A DNA stretch of 64,000 nt from Sutcliffiella rhizosphaerae (GTDB lineage: Bacteria > Bacillota > Bacilli > Bacillales > Bacillaceae_I), in assembly GCF_917563925.1 (NCBI RefSeq), contig NZ_CAKJTJ010000003.1, forward strand, positions 62,001 to 126,000, written 5' to 3'. The notes below the pieces were generated by a model. The model saw only the letters and a list, made by a program, of their open reading frames with translations. It searched no databases and was not told where the DNA came from. Below, one piece after another: positions 34,234 through 43,922 of the stretch. The first letter of the stretch is position 1; every line of letters begins with the position of its first letter. The translations under genes and the position numbers were made by a program.

Positions 34234-34848
34234 ATGATCGATAAATCGAAAAAACAAATAAGTGAAAAACATCAAAGAATATTAGATGCAGCTATTGAAA
34301 TGTTTGCAGAGAAAGGCTATGCAAGCACCTCTACAAGCGAAATTGCTAAAAAGGCAGAAGTTGCAGAAGGGACCATCTTTCGTCACTATAAAACGAAAAA
34401 AGATCTTCTCCTTTCCATTGTTTCTCCCACTATTGCGACATTTATTGCTCCTCATTTTACTAAAGCTTTCTCAAAAGAGGTGTTGCAGGGGGATTATGCA
34501 AGCTATGAGGAGTTTTTGAGAACCTTTGCGTATAATCGATATGAATTCTTGAAGCAGAACCTCCCTATTATTAAGATATTTGTTCAGGAAGTCGCCTTTC
34601 ATGAAGAATTCCAAAAACCGTACGTGAAACTATTTAAAAAAGAGATATTGCCATACTTCAAAAAAATGATTCTCCATTTTCAAGAAAAAGGGGAGTTAAA
34701 GCAACTTCCTCCAGAAACGATTATGCGGTTTACGGTTACAACCATCGCAGGTACCATATTGACGAAACAATTCATAGCGAAAGAACTGGATTTTGAAAAG
34801 GAACTGGATGAGGCTATCTTATTTCTTATGGGGGGACTTAAACAGTAG
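34234..34848 (+). CDS. TetR-family repressor of the exporter operon
   Basis: A 204-residue regulator. Residues 10-60 form the TetR helix-turn-helix (ILDAAIEMFAEKGYASTSTSEIAKKAEVAEGTIFRHYKTKKDLL). The all-helical C-terminal ligand domain is unassigned. It is the last gene of the ABC operon and probably binds the GTGAGT-AATC-ACTCAC operator at the operon start, releasing it when the exported drug is present. ATG behind GAAAGGAG. Copy 2 of the MITE-like repeat begins 45 bp after its stop codon. Confidence 0.9.
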   Translation: MIDKSKKQISEKHQRILDAAIEMFAEKGYASTSTSEIAKKAEVAEGTIFRHYKTKKDLLLSIVSPTIATFIAPHFTKAFSKEVLQGDYASYEEFLRTFAYNRYEFLKQNLPIIKIFVQEVAFHEEFQKPYVKLFKKEILPYFKKMILHFQEKGELKQLPPETIMRFTVTTIAGTILTKQFIAKELDFEKELDEAILFLMGGLKQ

Positions 34849-34892
34849 GAAGCTTGAAACTCGCATTTGTTCTTTTATAACATGTAATATAG

Positions 34893-35077
34893 GGGCTCTT
34901 TTCTAAAAGATTGTTGCTATTAACCTGTAAAAGGTCGGTTTCTGGACTTTTTATATTAATGTTACTTGAATACTTATTCTGTATAATAAACTAAATGGCA
35001 GAAAAGAGCACGACAGTATCAATTATTACGAAATATTAATAACATTCGTAAAAGCAACAAAGTATACGAAAACAGCC
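34893..35077 (+). repeat. MITE-like element, copy 2 (185 bp)
   Basis: Same terminal inverted repeats as copy 1 (GGCTCTTTTC at 34893, GAAAACAGCC ending at 35077) and the same direct orientation. It contains a single 28-bp unit (GGTTTCTGGACTTTT). It lies between the TetR gene and the nitroreductase gene and ends 33 bp before the next start codon, so its outward end could influence that gene's expression. Confidence 0.75.
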
Positions 35078-35109
35078 AATATAAAAGAAAACCTTCTGGA
35101 GGATTCCAA

Positions 35110-35859
35110 ATGAATAAAACGATAGAAACGCTATTATCCCACCGTTCCATCCGTAAATTTGAAGATAAGCCCTTGAGCGACCAACAAATTAAAACAATCG
35201 TGGAATGTGCGCAGGCCGCATCCACATCAAGCTTTATTCAGGCATATTCCATCATCGGTGTTAAACGACCAGAAACGAAAAAGAAATTGGCAGAGCTTGC
35301 CGGAAACCAACCCTATGTGGAAGCCAATGGCCATTTCTTTGTGTTTTGTGCAGATTTGCATAGGCACACTGTTGTAGCAGAAATGGAAAAAGCAGATTTG
35401 ACAGAATCTGTGGAAAGTACGGAGAAGTTTATGGTCGCGGTTATTGATGCAGCTCTCGCAGCTCAGAACGGGTCCATTGCAGCTGAATCAATGGGGCTAG
35501 GTATTTGTTATATAGGTGGTATCCGCAACAAGATTGAGGAAGTGACAGAGCTTTTAAAGTTACCAGCGAATACAATTCCGCTTTTTGGCCTAGCTGTAGG
35601 TTATCCTGCGCAAGAGACCGATGTAAAACCTAGACTTCCCTTAGAGCATGTTTATCATGAAGAGGCATATCAGCAAGACGTCCAAATTTATCAAGATCAG
35701 TTGGAGGAATATAACGAAACTGCTTCTGCTTACTATCACGCAAGAACCGCTGGTAAACGTTCAGATACTTGGACAAGTCAAATGGCAAATATGTTAAGGC
35801 AGCCAAAACGAATGAATATGAAAAGCTATCTGCATAAACAAGGTTTTGCAAAGAAGTAG
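35110..35859 (+). CDS. Oxygen-insensitive NAD(P)H nitroreductase (NfsA/NfrA type)
   Basis: A 249-residue FMN-dependent nitroreductase. It begins ETLLSHRSIRKFEDKPLSD with the Arg-Ser-Ile-Arg phosphate-binding motif of FMN, continues AAQNGSIAAESMGLGICYIGGIRN, and has FGLAVGYPAQETDVKPRLP typical of the NfsA/FRP subfamily. The basic C-terminal region (GKRSDTWTSQM) matches the NADPH-binding loop. It reduces nitroaromatics, quinones or FMN, usually as a homodimer. ATG behind GGAGG. Preceded by the MITE-like element and followed by a terminator. Confidence 0.9.
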   Translation: MNKTIETLLSHRSIRKFEDKPLSDQQIKTIVECAQAASTSSFIQAYSIIGVKRPETKKKLAELAGNQPYVEANGHFFVFCADLHRHTVVAEMEKADLTESVESTEKFMVAVIDAALAAQNGSIAAESMGLGICYIGGIRNKIEEVTELLKLPANTIPLFGLAVGYPAQETDVKPRLPLEHVYHEEAYQQDVQIYQDQLEEYNETASAYYHARTAGKRSDTWTSQMANMLRQPKRMNMKSYLHKQGFAKK

Positions 35860-35888
35860 ACATTTGGAAAATTAGTAGGTAGGAAGAA

Positions 35889-35918
35889 GGGCAATCCGAA
35901 AAGGGATTGTCTTTTTTC
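35889..35918 (+). terminator. Terminator of the nitroreductase gene
   Basis: GGCAATCC / GGATTGTC hairpin followed by TTTTTT. Confidence 0.8.
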
Positions 35919-36059
35919 GTGCTTTTGAACGACGAAAATTTGTTTCCTTAGTCCCTATGAAGCCCTCTTGAGTACTAGTATCGTACTTTGTAGGGAGTTT
36001 TTTTAATATTAAATTTATTAATAAAGACTCACTCGAAGGAATAAATATAAGGAGTTGGA

Positions 36060-38807
36060 ATGATGAACTGGAGAAAGTCTATTATTACCTTCTTATCTGT
36101 TTGGATGCTACTCGCTGTTGCGTTGCCGATACAATCAACCAATGCCGAGTCGATCGTTCAAACGACAGAAGCTGAGCTGACAACAAGTATATCAACTGTC
36201 TCCATGACAGAAAAAAGGCAAATGGAAGTGCAATTTGACTTCGGTGAGAGGGTGCCACTCGAGAAAATAGATTGGACCTTTGGAAATAAGCCGTTAGAAG
36301 AATGGAAAACGTACCGTTCGCAGGATAACGGTTATACAGGAGACCCGTTCATCACATTTGCAGAATCCCCAACCTATATTGGAGATTCTACAACAGTGAC
36401 AGCAGTATTGGAATTTGGTTTATTATTTGGAACAGATAATCTAGCGCCCCGAAGCATCAGAGTTTTGTACCCAAGCTTTATTGGTACATATGATTTATCC
36501 GTTACAAATTCAGAAACAGCTGAAACGTTAAGTAAAGAAATTACATACAATGTATATGATGAATATTTAACGTATGAACAGTTAAAGCCAGAACTAGATA
36601 AAATTACAGAATCGGCGCAATCCGAAAATGATAGATTCATAGAATACAAGTCCTTGGGCCAGTCCTATGAAGGCAGGGATATTCATTTTATTACACTTGC
36701 AAAAAATCAGGAAGCTGTAGATAAATATTTGAATGACACACTTCCTACAGCATTAGAAAATCCCGCAGAACTATTACAAAAGATTGAAGCAGGAACAATA
36801 GGAGATTATCAAGTACCAATTTGGTTCAATAATATCCATCCAGATGAAGTGGAAGGAATAGATGCACAGGTTGAGATTTTCCGTAAGCTCGCACAGGACG
36901 ATGAAATCACTTTCAAAACAGCCAATGCAGAGGGAGAAGAAGAGGAAATTACGATTAATGTGGAAGAAGCATTAGAGCATGTCATCTTTTTGTTTAATTT
37001 CACCCATAATCCTGATGGGCGTGTACATAATACTCGTGCCAACATTAATGGCTTTGATTTAAACAGAGACAATGCCTTCCAAACACAACAAGAGTCTGTC
37101 TATGTGACAGAAGAAATTGCTAAATGGTCGCCATTATCCTTTTTGGACATGCATGGTTACGTAAGCGATTTTTTAATTGAGCCTTGTACACCTCCTCATA
37201 ATCCAAATTTTGAATATGATTTACTTTTAGAGAATATGCTGCAGCAAGCTCATGCCATGGGACAAGCTGGGGTGGCAAACTCTGACTATGATTCTTATGC
37301 CATTCCGTATGAAGACTATGAAAATGGCTGGGATGATATGACACCAGCATATACAGCGATTTATTCCATGTTACATGGTTCACTTGGTCATACGATAGAA
37401 GTGCCTGGGCTGAATCAACAATCCCTTTATGCAATGGTCCATACTGGCCTTGGAGCAACGAATTTTGTTCTGGAAAATAAAAATGAGCTCTTTTCACAGC
37501 AACTAAAATTATTTAAACGTGGAGTAGATGGAGAAGATAATCGATCCGTAGATGAACTCCTAGTAAACCAAAACGGTGACATTATTGGCCGTGACCGAGG
37601 GGAAAACGAGAACTTCTTCCCTGAATACTATGTCCTTCCTATGAATGAACTGCAAAAAAATAAGTGGGAAGCAGCAGAAATGGTGGACTACCTAATCCGA
37701 AACGGGGTGAAGGTAGAAAAAACAACAGCCTCCGTTGAGGTGGATGGTGTAGTATATCCTGAAGGTACTTTTATTGTACCGATGAAACAGGCAAAACGTG
37801 GCTTTGCCAATGCTGTTTTATATCAAGGTGACGATATTTCGGACTGGAATGCTATGTATGATGCGATTGTAGTAAACTTTCCAGACCTTCGAGGCTTCAC
37901 GATGACAGAAATCCGTTCTGAAGATGCTTTTGGAGGAGTAACTTCTGTAATGGAAGCAGCAGAATATCCAAGTACATCTATTGATAAAAATAAAGGTCAT
38001 TATGTATTAAAAAATGTGAATAACGAAACAGTGAAAGCAGTTAACGAGCTGTTACATTCGGGCAGTAAAGTAAGTATTGCAACGGCGGATGGTAATGGCT
38101 ATAGCAAAGGTGATTATGTCGTTCACCGTAATGATTTGCACAAGATAAAAGACAATTACTATTTAGAAGTCGTACCTATCGATAACATGTCAAACGTAGA
38201 AAAGTTAGCAGGAGCTCCAAAAGTAGCTGTAGTTGGCAGTGGTGCAAGCCGCTTTGTGTTGCAACAGCTAGGCTTTGAAATTACTAGTGTAGATGAAGCG
38301 GATGTAATTGTAGACGATACAGGCCGCGTCAATAAAGAAGCTATTGCAGCAGGTACGTCTTATATCGGGATTGGTGGACGTGCACTTCAGGCAGTCAAAC
38401 AAAGTGAGATACTTGATGGCTTTGATTTTAAGCGGACAAACTTTTCACATGAAGGTTTACTTAAGACAAACGTTGCTAATGATTCCTTTATTACATCTGG
38501 TTACGAAACCGAAGAGGTCCTGTATGGAACAACAGGATCCTGGATAACAGCTGTACCAAAAGGAGCAGAGACACTAATTGAAGTAGCAACATCGGATGAC
38601 TATTTTGTTGCTGGATGGTGGCCAGGTAAGGAACAGGTAATGGGACAAACATGGGCCATTACTACAAAAGTTAAAAGCGGTTCCAATGTGACATTGTTCG
38701 CAAACGATCTTGTGTTCCGTGCCCATACAGAGCACAGCTACCGTTTACTAGCAAATGCGATATTACTAGACGATGTGCAGGAGAAAAAGAAAGGTAAGAA
38801 GCCTTGA
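36060..38807 (+). CDS. Secreted M14-family zinc carboxypeptidase
   Basis: A 915-residue exported protein. Residues 1-30 are a signal peptide (MNWRKSIITFLSVWMLLAVALPIQ, cleavage near NAES). The M14 peptidase domain spans about 190-480: zinc ligands in NIHPDEVEG and LDMHGYVSD, the substrate-anchoring GFDLNRDN and the catalytic glutamate in HTIEVPG. The C-terminal 400 residues contain alpha/beta repeats without a recognised name, possibly a glutamine-amidotransferase-like substrate domain, and end in a basic tail, EKKKGKKP. It probably degrades peptides or peptidoglycan outside the cell. ATG behind AAGGAG; monocistronic. Confidence 0.88.
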   Translation: MMNWRKSIITFLSVWMLLAVALPIQSTNAESIVQTTEAELTTSISTVSMTEKRQMEVQFDFGERVPLEKIDWTFGNKPLEEWKTYRSQDNGYTGDPFITFAESPTYIGDSTTVTAVLEFGLLFGTDNLAPRSIRVLYPSFIGTYDLSVTNSETAETLSKEITYNVYDEYLTYEQLKPELDKITESAQSENDRFIEYKSLGQSYEGRDIHFITLAKNQEAVDKYLNDTLPTALENPAELLQKIEAGTIGDYQVPIWFNNIHPDEVEGIDAQVEIFRKLAQDDEITFKTANAEGEEEEITINVEEALEHVIFLFNFTHNPDGRVHNTRANINGFDLNRDNAFQTQQESVYVTEEIAKWSPLSFLDMHGYVSDFLIEPCTPPHNPNFEYDLLLENMLQQAHAMGQAGVANSDYDSYAIPYEDYENGWDDMTPAYTAIYSMLHGSLGHTIEVPGLNQQSLYAMVHTGLGATNFVLENKNELFSQQLKLFKRGVDGEDNRSVDELLVNQNGDIIGRDRGENENFFPEYYVLPMNELQKNKWEAAEMVDYLIRNGVKVEKTTASVEVDGVVYPEGTFIVPMKQAKRGFANAVLYQGDDISDWNAMYDAIVVNFPDLRGFTMTEIRSEDAFGGVTSVMEAAEYPSTSIDKNKGHYVLKNVNNETVKAVNELLHSGSKVSIATADGNGYSKGDYVVHRNDLHKIKDNYYLEVVPIDNMSNVEKLAGAPKVAVVGSGASRFVLQQLGFEITSVDEADVIVDDTGRVNKEAIAAGTSYIGIGGRALQAVKQSEILDGFDFKRTNFSHEGLLKTNVANDSFITSGYETEEVLYGTTGSWITAVPKGAETLIEVATSDDYFVAGWWPGKEQVMGQTWAITTKVKSGSNVTLFANDLVFRAHTEHSYRLLANAILLDDVQEKKKGKKP

Positions 38808-38817
38808 TTAACAAGAG

Positions 38818-38850
38818 AAAGGGAGAGCTTAGAGTGCTCTTCCTTTTTGT
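38818..38850 (+). terminator. Terminator of the M14 peptidase gene
   Basis: AAAGGgAGAGC / GCTCTtCCTTT hairpin with a 7-nt loop and a T5 run. Confidence 0.75.
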
Positions 38851-38967
38851 GTGTAATCGTAATGGAGAAATAACGACCTATTGATAAGTAATCAAAAGGT
38901 CAGCATATTTAGAACCAAAGGCCAGTAGTTTATCATCATTAATTGGGTCCAACTAATAACCTAACAA

Positions 38968-39552
38968 TTACCCTTTTCCGATAGAATACACTCTCCGAAA
39001 CAATGGGAAGAAAAGATACCCAATATAAAATCCAACAACATTCAAGATAAGGTCGTCGATATCCATACTACCTCTCTTCGTTATATACTGCCCGACTTCA
39101 ATAAGAGAAATGAGCAAAAACGGCAGTAGGCACAAGGTCATTCGATTTGAAGTTTTAAACCGCAAAAGAATTCCAAACGGCACAAACAGTCCAATATTTG
39201 CAGCAAGATTATAAAAAGCAATAATCCAGTGAACCGTACCTGACAAGTAGAAAATGATCGTTTCAAAAGGCATTAGATTTATGGATTCATAAATTTGATC
39301 ATTTGGCCGCCAAAAGAGGAGGATGAAGAGACTAATGGAATAGGTAAGGAAAAACCCATAAAAAAAGCTTTTAGATATAATAAGTCTTTGTCCTGTAAAA
39401 GCTAAAAACATGGTAATCGTAACAACAAAAATACATACAAACAGAACCAATAGTACGATAGGGTGCAAGTTTGAAGTAAGGGATGTAAATAATGGGATGC
39501 ATAATAAAAAACTAATAATAGATAGTAATAATGGAATAATTATTTTCTTCAA
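38968..39552 (-). CDS. VanZ-family membrane protein
   Basis: A 194-residue protein with five to six hydrophobic segments. VanZ-family marks are present: SINLMPFETI, the NIGLFVPFGILLRF helix, and the conserved acidic helix LIEVGQYITKRGSMDIDDLILNVVG. VanZ proteins confer low-level teicoplanin resistance in some bacteria, apparently by altering surface binding, but most chromosomal copies have no assigned role. It starts at an ATG behind AAAGGAGC and lies downstream of the SRPBCC gene, separated by a terminator. Confidence 0.85.
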   Translation of the reverse strand: MKKIIIPLLLSIISFLLCIPLFTSLTSNLHPIVLLVLFVCIFVVTITMFLAFTGQRLIISKSFFYGFFLTYSISLFILLFWRPNDQIYESINLMPFETIIFYLSGTVHWIIAFYNLAANIGLFVPFGILLRFKTSNRMTLCLLPFLLISLIEVGQYITKRGSMDIDDLILNVVGFYIGYLFFPLFRRVYSIGKG

Positions 39553-39571
39553 AATGGACTAGCTCCTTTAC

Positions 39572-39601
39572 AAAAAAACTAGGCAATGCGATTTGCCTAG
39601 T
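39572..39601 (-). terminator. Terminator of the SRPBCC gene
   Basis: ACTAGGCAA / TTGCCTAGT hairpin, followed on the minus strand by seven T residues. It overlaps the last base of the stop codon. Confidence 0.85.
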
Positions 39602-40062
39602 CACTTTTCTTCGGGTTTTTCAGTTGTCTCCTCTAATACTCGTTTCAACTGTTGTAGATGATCGCCGTCTTCTTTTTTCAATATTTTCCGGATGATTGGT
39701 TTGGTAAGCTTCATTATAATACCAGAAGTATGTATATCTCCTTGGAAGTTTACTGTTGTCCCACCTTCCAAGGTAGGCTTAAAATCGTAGTGATAAACGA
39801 CTGTCAGTCCATTAACTTCGCTTTTTACAGAATAATGTTCATTAGGCTCATATTTAATGAATTCAATAATAGAGGCAGCTTTACGCCCCCTAATCTCACG
39901 TGTTTCTTTAAATTTTGAACCGACCTGTAACGGACCTTCTGTTAATTTTTCAATTTCTACTACATTTCCCATGATTTTGGTGGAGTTATCCATATCAGAT
40001 ACAAACGAGAATACCTCTTCAACTGGTTTGGATATGACAATTGAGTCCTGCAAGTCTGCCAT
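39601..40062 (-). CDS. SRPBCC (START-like) domain protein
   Basis: A 153-residue protein of the polyketide-cyclase/CoxG-like helix-grip fold: DSIVISKPVEEVFSFVSDMDNS begins the first strand and helix, GSKFKETREIRGRKAA forms the central strands, and a long C-terminal helix ends in charged residues. Such proteins bind hydrophobic ligands in an internal cavity; the ligand here is unknown. The start is the ATG behind AAGGGG; the upstream in-frame extension lacks a ribosome binding site. Divergent from the GlsB-like gene. Confidence 0.8.
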   Translation of the reverse strand: MADLQDSIVISKPVEEVFSFVSDMDNSTKIMGNVVEIEKLTEGPLQVGSKFKETREIRGRKAASIIEFIKYEPNEHYSVKSEVNGLTVVYHYDFKPTLEGGTTVNFQGDIHTSGIIMKLTKPIIRKILKKEDGDHLQQLKRVLEETTEKPEEK

Positions 40063-40195
40063 TTTTACTACCCCTTTCAATGATCTTTCCTTTAATATAC
40101 CAAACTGTACTGCATTCAAGAAGTTTAAAATACGTTGGCAACGGTAATATACAGATTAACACCAATAAGAAAAATCAATTCAAGGAGGAATTATC

Positions 40196-40453
40196 ATGTT
40201 AGGATTATTAATTACTCTTCTAATAGCTATAGTAATTGGAATGATAGGAAGTGCCATCGCACCAGGTGGGATGCCAGGGGGAATTATCGGGGCCATGATT
40301 GCCGGGCTAGTAGGGGCTTGGATTGGACACGGGCTCTTTGGATCGTGGGGTCCGATTATTGCAGACTTTGCGATTGTACCAGCCATCATTGGAGCAGCAA
40401 TCTTTGTTTTCCTATTAACATTGATTTCTAGAGGACTTAGAAGTGCCACATAA
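40196..40453 (+). CDS. GlsB/YeaQ/YmgE-family small membrane protein
   Basis: An 85-residue, very hydrophobic protein with three helices linked by glycine-rich turns (APGGMPGGIIGAMIAGLVGAW). It matches the transglycosylase-associated (GlsB/YeaQ/YmgE) family, often stress-induced and of unknown biochemical role. The ATG lies behind CAAGGAGG. Monocistronic with a strong terminator. Confidence 0.85.
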   Translation: MLGLLITLLIAIVIGMIGSAIAPGGMPGGIIGAMIAGLVGAWIGHGLFGSWGPIIADFAIVPAIIGAAIFVFLLTLISRGLRSAT

Positions 40454-40465
40454 TAGTTAAATAAA

Positions 40466-40503
40466 AAAGAGGTAGCCAGATTTTTGTGGCTGCCTCTTTC
40501 TTT
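40466..40503 (+). terminator. Terminator of the GlsB-like gene
   Basis: AAAGAGGtAGCCA / TGGCtGCCTCTTT hairpin followed by TCTTTAG. Confidence 0.8.
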
Positions 40504-40515
40504 AGATTAATGTCC

Positions 40516-40617
40516 TAGCCCCTCGAGGTCATAAGCCGATCCGTCAAGAAGGTGAGTCCCAACCTTCTCGCTGCCTCGTCTTATGCTTGTCGGGGCTGAA
40601 CAAGGCGCTTGCGCTTC
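40516..40617. repeat. Bacillaceae-type intergenic palindromic repeat
   Basis: A long imperfect hairpin with nested arms AGCCCC/GGGGCT, ATAAG/CTTAT and AGAAGGT/ACCTTCT, ending in GGCGCTTGCGCTTCT. The segment is GC-rich compared with its surroundings. A partial copy of the ATAAGCCGA..CGTCTTATGCTTGT part lies at 10041-10067. I recognise the general sequence as one dispersed through Bacillus-group genomes; its function is not established. Confidence 0.65.
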
Positions 40618-40622
40618 TCTTT

Positions 40623-41501
40623 TTATTTCGCCTCTAATCGAGCGATACGATCACTTAAATCCGGGTGCGTAGAGAATAGAGCGCTCTTACGCTTTCCGTT
40701 GATTTTCAATGAAGCGATTGCTGTATCTTTCTCATCAGATACACGGTTTGTATAAGCTTGAAGAGAACGTAGGGCATGAATCATTTTATCTTTTCCAGCA
40801 AGATCTGCTCCGCCGCGGTCAGCATGGAATTCGCGATATCGGGAGTATGCGAATACAACTAGACTTCCAAGGATGGAGAATGCAATTTGGAATACGATGA
40901 TAGCGATGAAATGAACAATCGGTGCCATTTCTTCTTTTACGAAACGGGAAGCAACGAATGCTGCGATACGAGCTAAGAATACAACGAATGTATTTACAAC
41001 ACCTTGAAGTAAAGTCATTGTTACCATATCTCCATTGGCAATATGGGCAACCTCATGGGCAATAACTCCCTCAACAGCAGCATCATCCATTTCATTTAAT
41101 AAACCAGCGGAAACAGCCACTAACGAGCGGTTTTTGGAAGGACCAGTCGCAAATGCATTAACCTCCGGGGAATGATAAATACCAACTTCTGGCATTTTTG
41201 TGATACCAGCAGCACGTGACATGCGGTGAACCATTTCAACAATTTGACGTTCTCTGCTATTCATAGGTCCATCAGGATCGATAACCTTTACATTCATCAT
41301 CTTCTTTGCCATCCAACGGGACATTAGCAAGGATATAAAAGCACCGGTGAAACCGATGATAGCACTAAAGATTAATAATGCACCATAATCAATTCCATTT
41401 GCAGTGATGTAATTCCCAGCACCAGTTAGCATGAAGATAATGGTAATTGTAGTTAAAACTAGTACGTTTGTTAAAATAAAAAAGAATATACGTTTTGCCA
41501 T
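40623..41501 (-). CDS. htpX: HtpX zinc metalloprotease
   Basis: A 292-residue integral membrane protease of family M48. Two N-terminal helices ([20 protein letters not shown] and [19 protein letters not shown]) precede the catalytic motif [13 protein letters not shown] at about 146-158. Two further helices and the third zinc ligand, a glutamate in [17 protein letters not shown], follow. HtpX removes misfolded membrane proteins together with FtsH. The ATG preceded by AGGAGGAG was chosen; the longer open frame upstream is unlikely. Length agrees with the family. Confidence 0.95.
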   Translation of the reverse strand: MAKRIFFFILTNVLVLTTITIIFMLTGAGNYITANGIDYGALLIFSAIIGFTGAFISLLMSRWMAKKMMNVKVIDPDGPMNSRERQIVEMVHRMSRAAGITKMPEVGIYHSPEVNAFATGPSKNRSLVAVSAGLLNEMDDAAVEGVIAHEVAHIANGDMVTMTLLQGVVNTFVVFLARIAAFVASRFVKEEMAPIVHFIAIIVFQIAFSILGSLVVFAYSRYREFHADRGGADLAGKDKMIHALRSLQAYTNRVSDEKDTAIASLKINGKRKSALFSTHPDLSDRIARLEAK

Positions 41502-41670
41502 GTTTCTCCTCCTGATCGTTTTGAGGTCTTGTGAACCTCTAATGCTCTTGTATAATATTATAGAGTGAATTGCCCGATATTTCAACGAAAGTGTCTGACA
41601 TAATTTGACGAAATGAAAGTACCAATTTACTATGAATGCATGAATGATGAATAAGAAGGTGTAAGGATCC

Positions 41671-42312
41671 ATGAAGAAAGAGTGGAGCAGAACGGATATG
41701 GCGGCTTTTTTAACTAGTTTGTCTCAAGGGAAAATCCCTGTTGAGAAAAGGGAGGACATGCCGAAAAATATTCTTAATCCTCTTCTTAAAAAGAGGAAAG
41801 AAAATATTGGCTTTACGATGTCTAATATTGTTTGGCTGGGAAATCAGCTGGAGAGTACAAATTATACAGAGTCCGCTTTGAAGAACTGGGTAAAGCGGGA
41901 AATAAAAGGATATATTGGTGCTCCACAGGTCGGGCGAAAGTATTCGGTGCAACAAGTAGCCATGCTTTTTATCGTAAAGGATTTGAAAGTGCTACTAGAC
42001 TTTGAGACCATCCGAAAAGTGCTATCCTCCGTTTTTAACAATCCAGTCGATCGTGAGGATGATATCATTAGCCCGATAAAGTATTATGAATCCTATGCCA
42101 TTCTTTATGAAAAACTAATTCATAACGGACTCTTGTCAGAAGAACAAATCAAAAAAGAAATTGTAGTCTTCTTAGAGAAAGAAGATGGTTATTCGGATGT
42201 GGAAAAGAATAAAATTTTTAGAGCATTGATCGTAGCTATTTTAGCGGTTAGGACCAATTATTTAAAAGCTTGGGCAAAACGGTATGTGACAGACCAAAAC
42301 GGAAAAGAATAA
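41671..42312 (+). CDS. DUF1836 domain protein (putative DNA-binding)
   Basis: A 213-residue protein resembling the DUF1836 family of Firmicutes. The central region [36 protein letters not shown] looks like a MerR-type winged helix, suggesting DNA binding, and no other domain is evident. Its targets are unknown. ATG behind AAGGTG. The gene lies between htpX (divergent) and gnd, and its stop is 118 bp before gnd, with a cre-like site between. Confidence 0.7.
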   Translation: MKKEWSRTDMAAFLTSLSQGKIPVEKREDMPKNILNPLLKKRKENIGFTMSNIVWLGNQLESTNYTESALKNWVKREIKGYIGAPQVGRKYSVQQVAMLFIVKDLKVLLDFETIRKVLSSVFNNPVDREDDIISPIKYYESYAILYEKLIHNGLLSEEQIKKEIVVFLEKEDGYSDVEKNKIFRALIVAILAVRTNYLKAWAKRYVTDQNGKE

Positions 42313-42322
42313 GGGAAATAAG

Positions 42323-42336
42323 TGTAAACGCTTGCA
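42323..42336 (+). promoter_or_regulatory. cre-like site upstream of gnd
   Basis: TGTAAACGCTTGCA matches the CcpA consensus TGWNANCGNTNWCA with one deviation. It lies about 95 bp before the gnd start, so carbon catabolite control of gnd is possible. Confidence 0.5.
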
Positions 42337-42429
42337 GGTTAATAGCTTGATTCTACTGGGCTTAGTATGGTATTTTCAATTCGGACTATCACAAAATAAT
42401 TATCCTTCAAGAAAGGAAGTTTTTATATT

Positions 42430-43839
42430 ATGACGAAGCAGCAAATTGGTGTAATCGGCCTTGCGGTAATGGGGAAAAACCTCGCGATGAACATTGAAAG
42501 CAGAGGCTATTCCGTTTCCGTTTTTAATCGTTCACCGGAAAAAACAGACGAATTCCTTCAAGAAACAAAAGGGAGAAATTTCAAAGGTACATACAGCATA
42601 GAGGAATTTGTTCAATCCTTGGAATCACCACGTAAAATACTTCTCATGGTAAAAGCAGGTGGACCGACTGATGCGACAATTGATTCCCTAAAACCTTATC
42701 TAGATAAAGGTGACATCCTAATTGACGGTGGTAATACGCTTTATACAGATACCATCCGTCGTAACAAGGAGCTAGGTGAGCTTGGCTTGAACTTTATCGG
42801 GACAGGTGTTTCAGGCGGGGAGGAAGGAGCATTAAAAGGTCCTTCCATCATGCCAGGTGGTCAAAAAGAAGCATATCTTTTAGTGGAAGATATTCTAAAA
42901 AGTATTTCTGCAAAAGTGGAAGGTGACGCTTGCTGCACATACATTGGTCCTGATGGAGCTGGTCATTATGTGAAAATGGTGCATAATGGCATTGAATATG
43001 GTGATATGCAGTTGATCAGTGAAGCTTATTACCTTTTGAAAAATGTTCTTGGGCTTTCCGCACAAGAGCTTCATGAAGTATTTGCTGAATGGAACAAAGG
43101 AGAATTAGACAGTTATCTAATTGAGATTACTGCAGACATTTTCACAAAGGTGGATGAAGAAACAGGCAAGCCACTTGTTGATGTTATTTTAGACACTGCT
43201 GGTCAAAAAGGAACGGGGAAATGGACTAGTAAGAGTGCGCTAGATTTAGGAGTTCCCCTTCCGATCATTACCGAATCCGTATTTGCCCGCTTTATCTCAG
43301 CAATGAAGGAAGAGCGCGTGAAGGCGAGCGGTATTTTACGCGGCCCAGAAGGTGTAACATTCACTGGCGACAAAGAAGCATTTATTGAAAGTGTCCGTAA
43401 AGCACTTTATATGAGCAAAATTTGTTCTTATGCCCAAGGATTTGCACAGCTGAATGCAGCATCTGAAGATTATGGCTGGGATTTAAAATACGGAGAAATT
43501 GCTATGATATTCCGTGGCGGTTGTATCATCCGCGCGCAATTCCTACAAAAAATTAAGGAAGCGTATGACCGTGAAGCAGGACTTGCTAACCTATTGTTAG
43601 ATCCTTACTTCAAGGAAATCGTGGAAAATTACCAAGGCGGACTTCGTGAAATTCTTGGTGTTGCTATCATGCACGGTGTACCTGTGCCATCATTTGCAAG
43701 TGCACTTGCATACTATGACAGTTACCGCTCTGAAACGTTACCTGCAAACTTGATTCAAGCGCAGCGTGACTACTTCGGTGCCCATACTTACCAACGTGTG
43801 GACAAAGAAGGTATCTTTCATACTGAGTGGATGAAATAA
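42430..43839 (+). CDS. gndA: 6-phosphogluconate dehydrogenase, decarboxylating
   Basis: A 469-residue enzyme converting 6-phosphogluconate to ribulose-5-phosphate. The N-terminal Rossmann motif is [16 protein letters not shown], followed by [13 protein letters not shown]; residues RSPEK fit NADP+ binding. The substrate block [21 protein letters not shown] and catalytic [15 protein letters not shown] are intact. Length is that of the NADP-type enzyme (GndA) and not the shorter NAD form. ATG behind AAAGGAAG. With zwf at 44789 it provides both dehydrogenases of the oxidative pentose phosphate path, though the two are on opposite strands. Confidence 0.97.
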   Translation: MTKQQIGVIGLAVMGKNLAMNIESRGYSVSVFNRSPEKTDEFLQETKGRNFKGTYSIEEFVQSLESPRKILLMVKAGGPTDATIDSLKPYLDKGDILIDGGNTLYTDTIRRNKELGELGLNFIGTGVSGGEEGALKGPSIMPGGQKEAYLLVEDILKSISAKVEGDACCTYIGPDGAGHYVKMVHNGIEYGDMQLISEAYYLLKNVLGLSAQELHEVFAEWNKGELDSYLIEITADIFTKVDEETGKPLVDVILDTAGQKGTGKWTSKSALDLGVPLPIITESVFARFISAMKEERVKASGILRGPEGVTFTGDKEAFIESVRKALYMSKICSYAQGFAQLNAASEDYGWDLKYGEIAMIFRGGCIIRAQFLQKIKEAYDREAGLANLLLDPYFKEIVENYQGGLREILGVAIMHGVPVPSFASALAYYDSYRSETLPANLIQAQRDYFGAHTYQRVDKEGIFHTEWMK

Positions 43840-43851
43840 ATTTTGATCGGA

Positions 43852-43881
43852 AACCAACCTCTTGTGGGTTGGTTTTTTTTA
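43852..43881 (+). terminator. Terminator of gnd
   Basis: AACCAACC / GGTTGGTT hairpin with a 7-nt loop followed by eight T residues. Confidence 0.9.
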
Positions 43882-43922
43882 TAGAGTTGAATGCTGCGAA
43901 ATTTGTAGAACATTGTCGTCTT

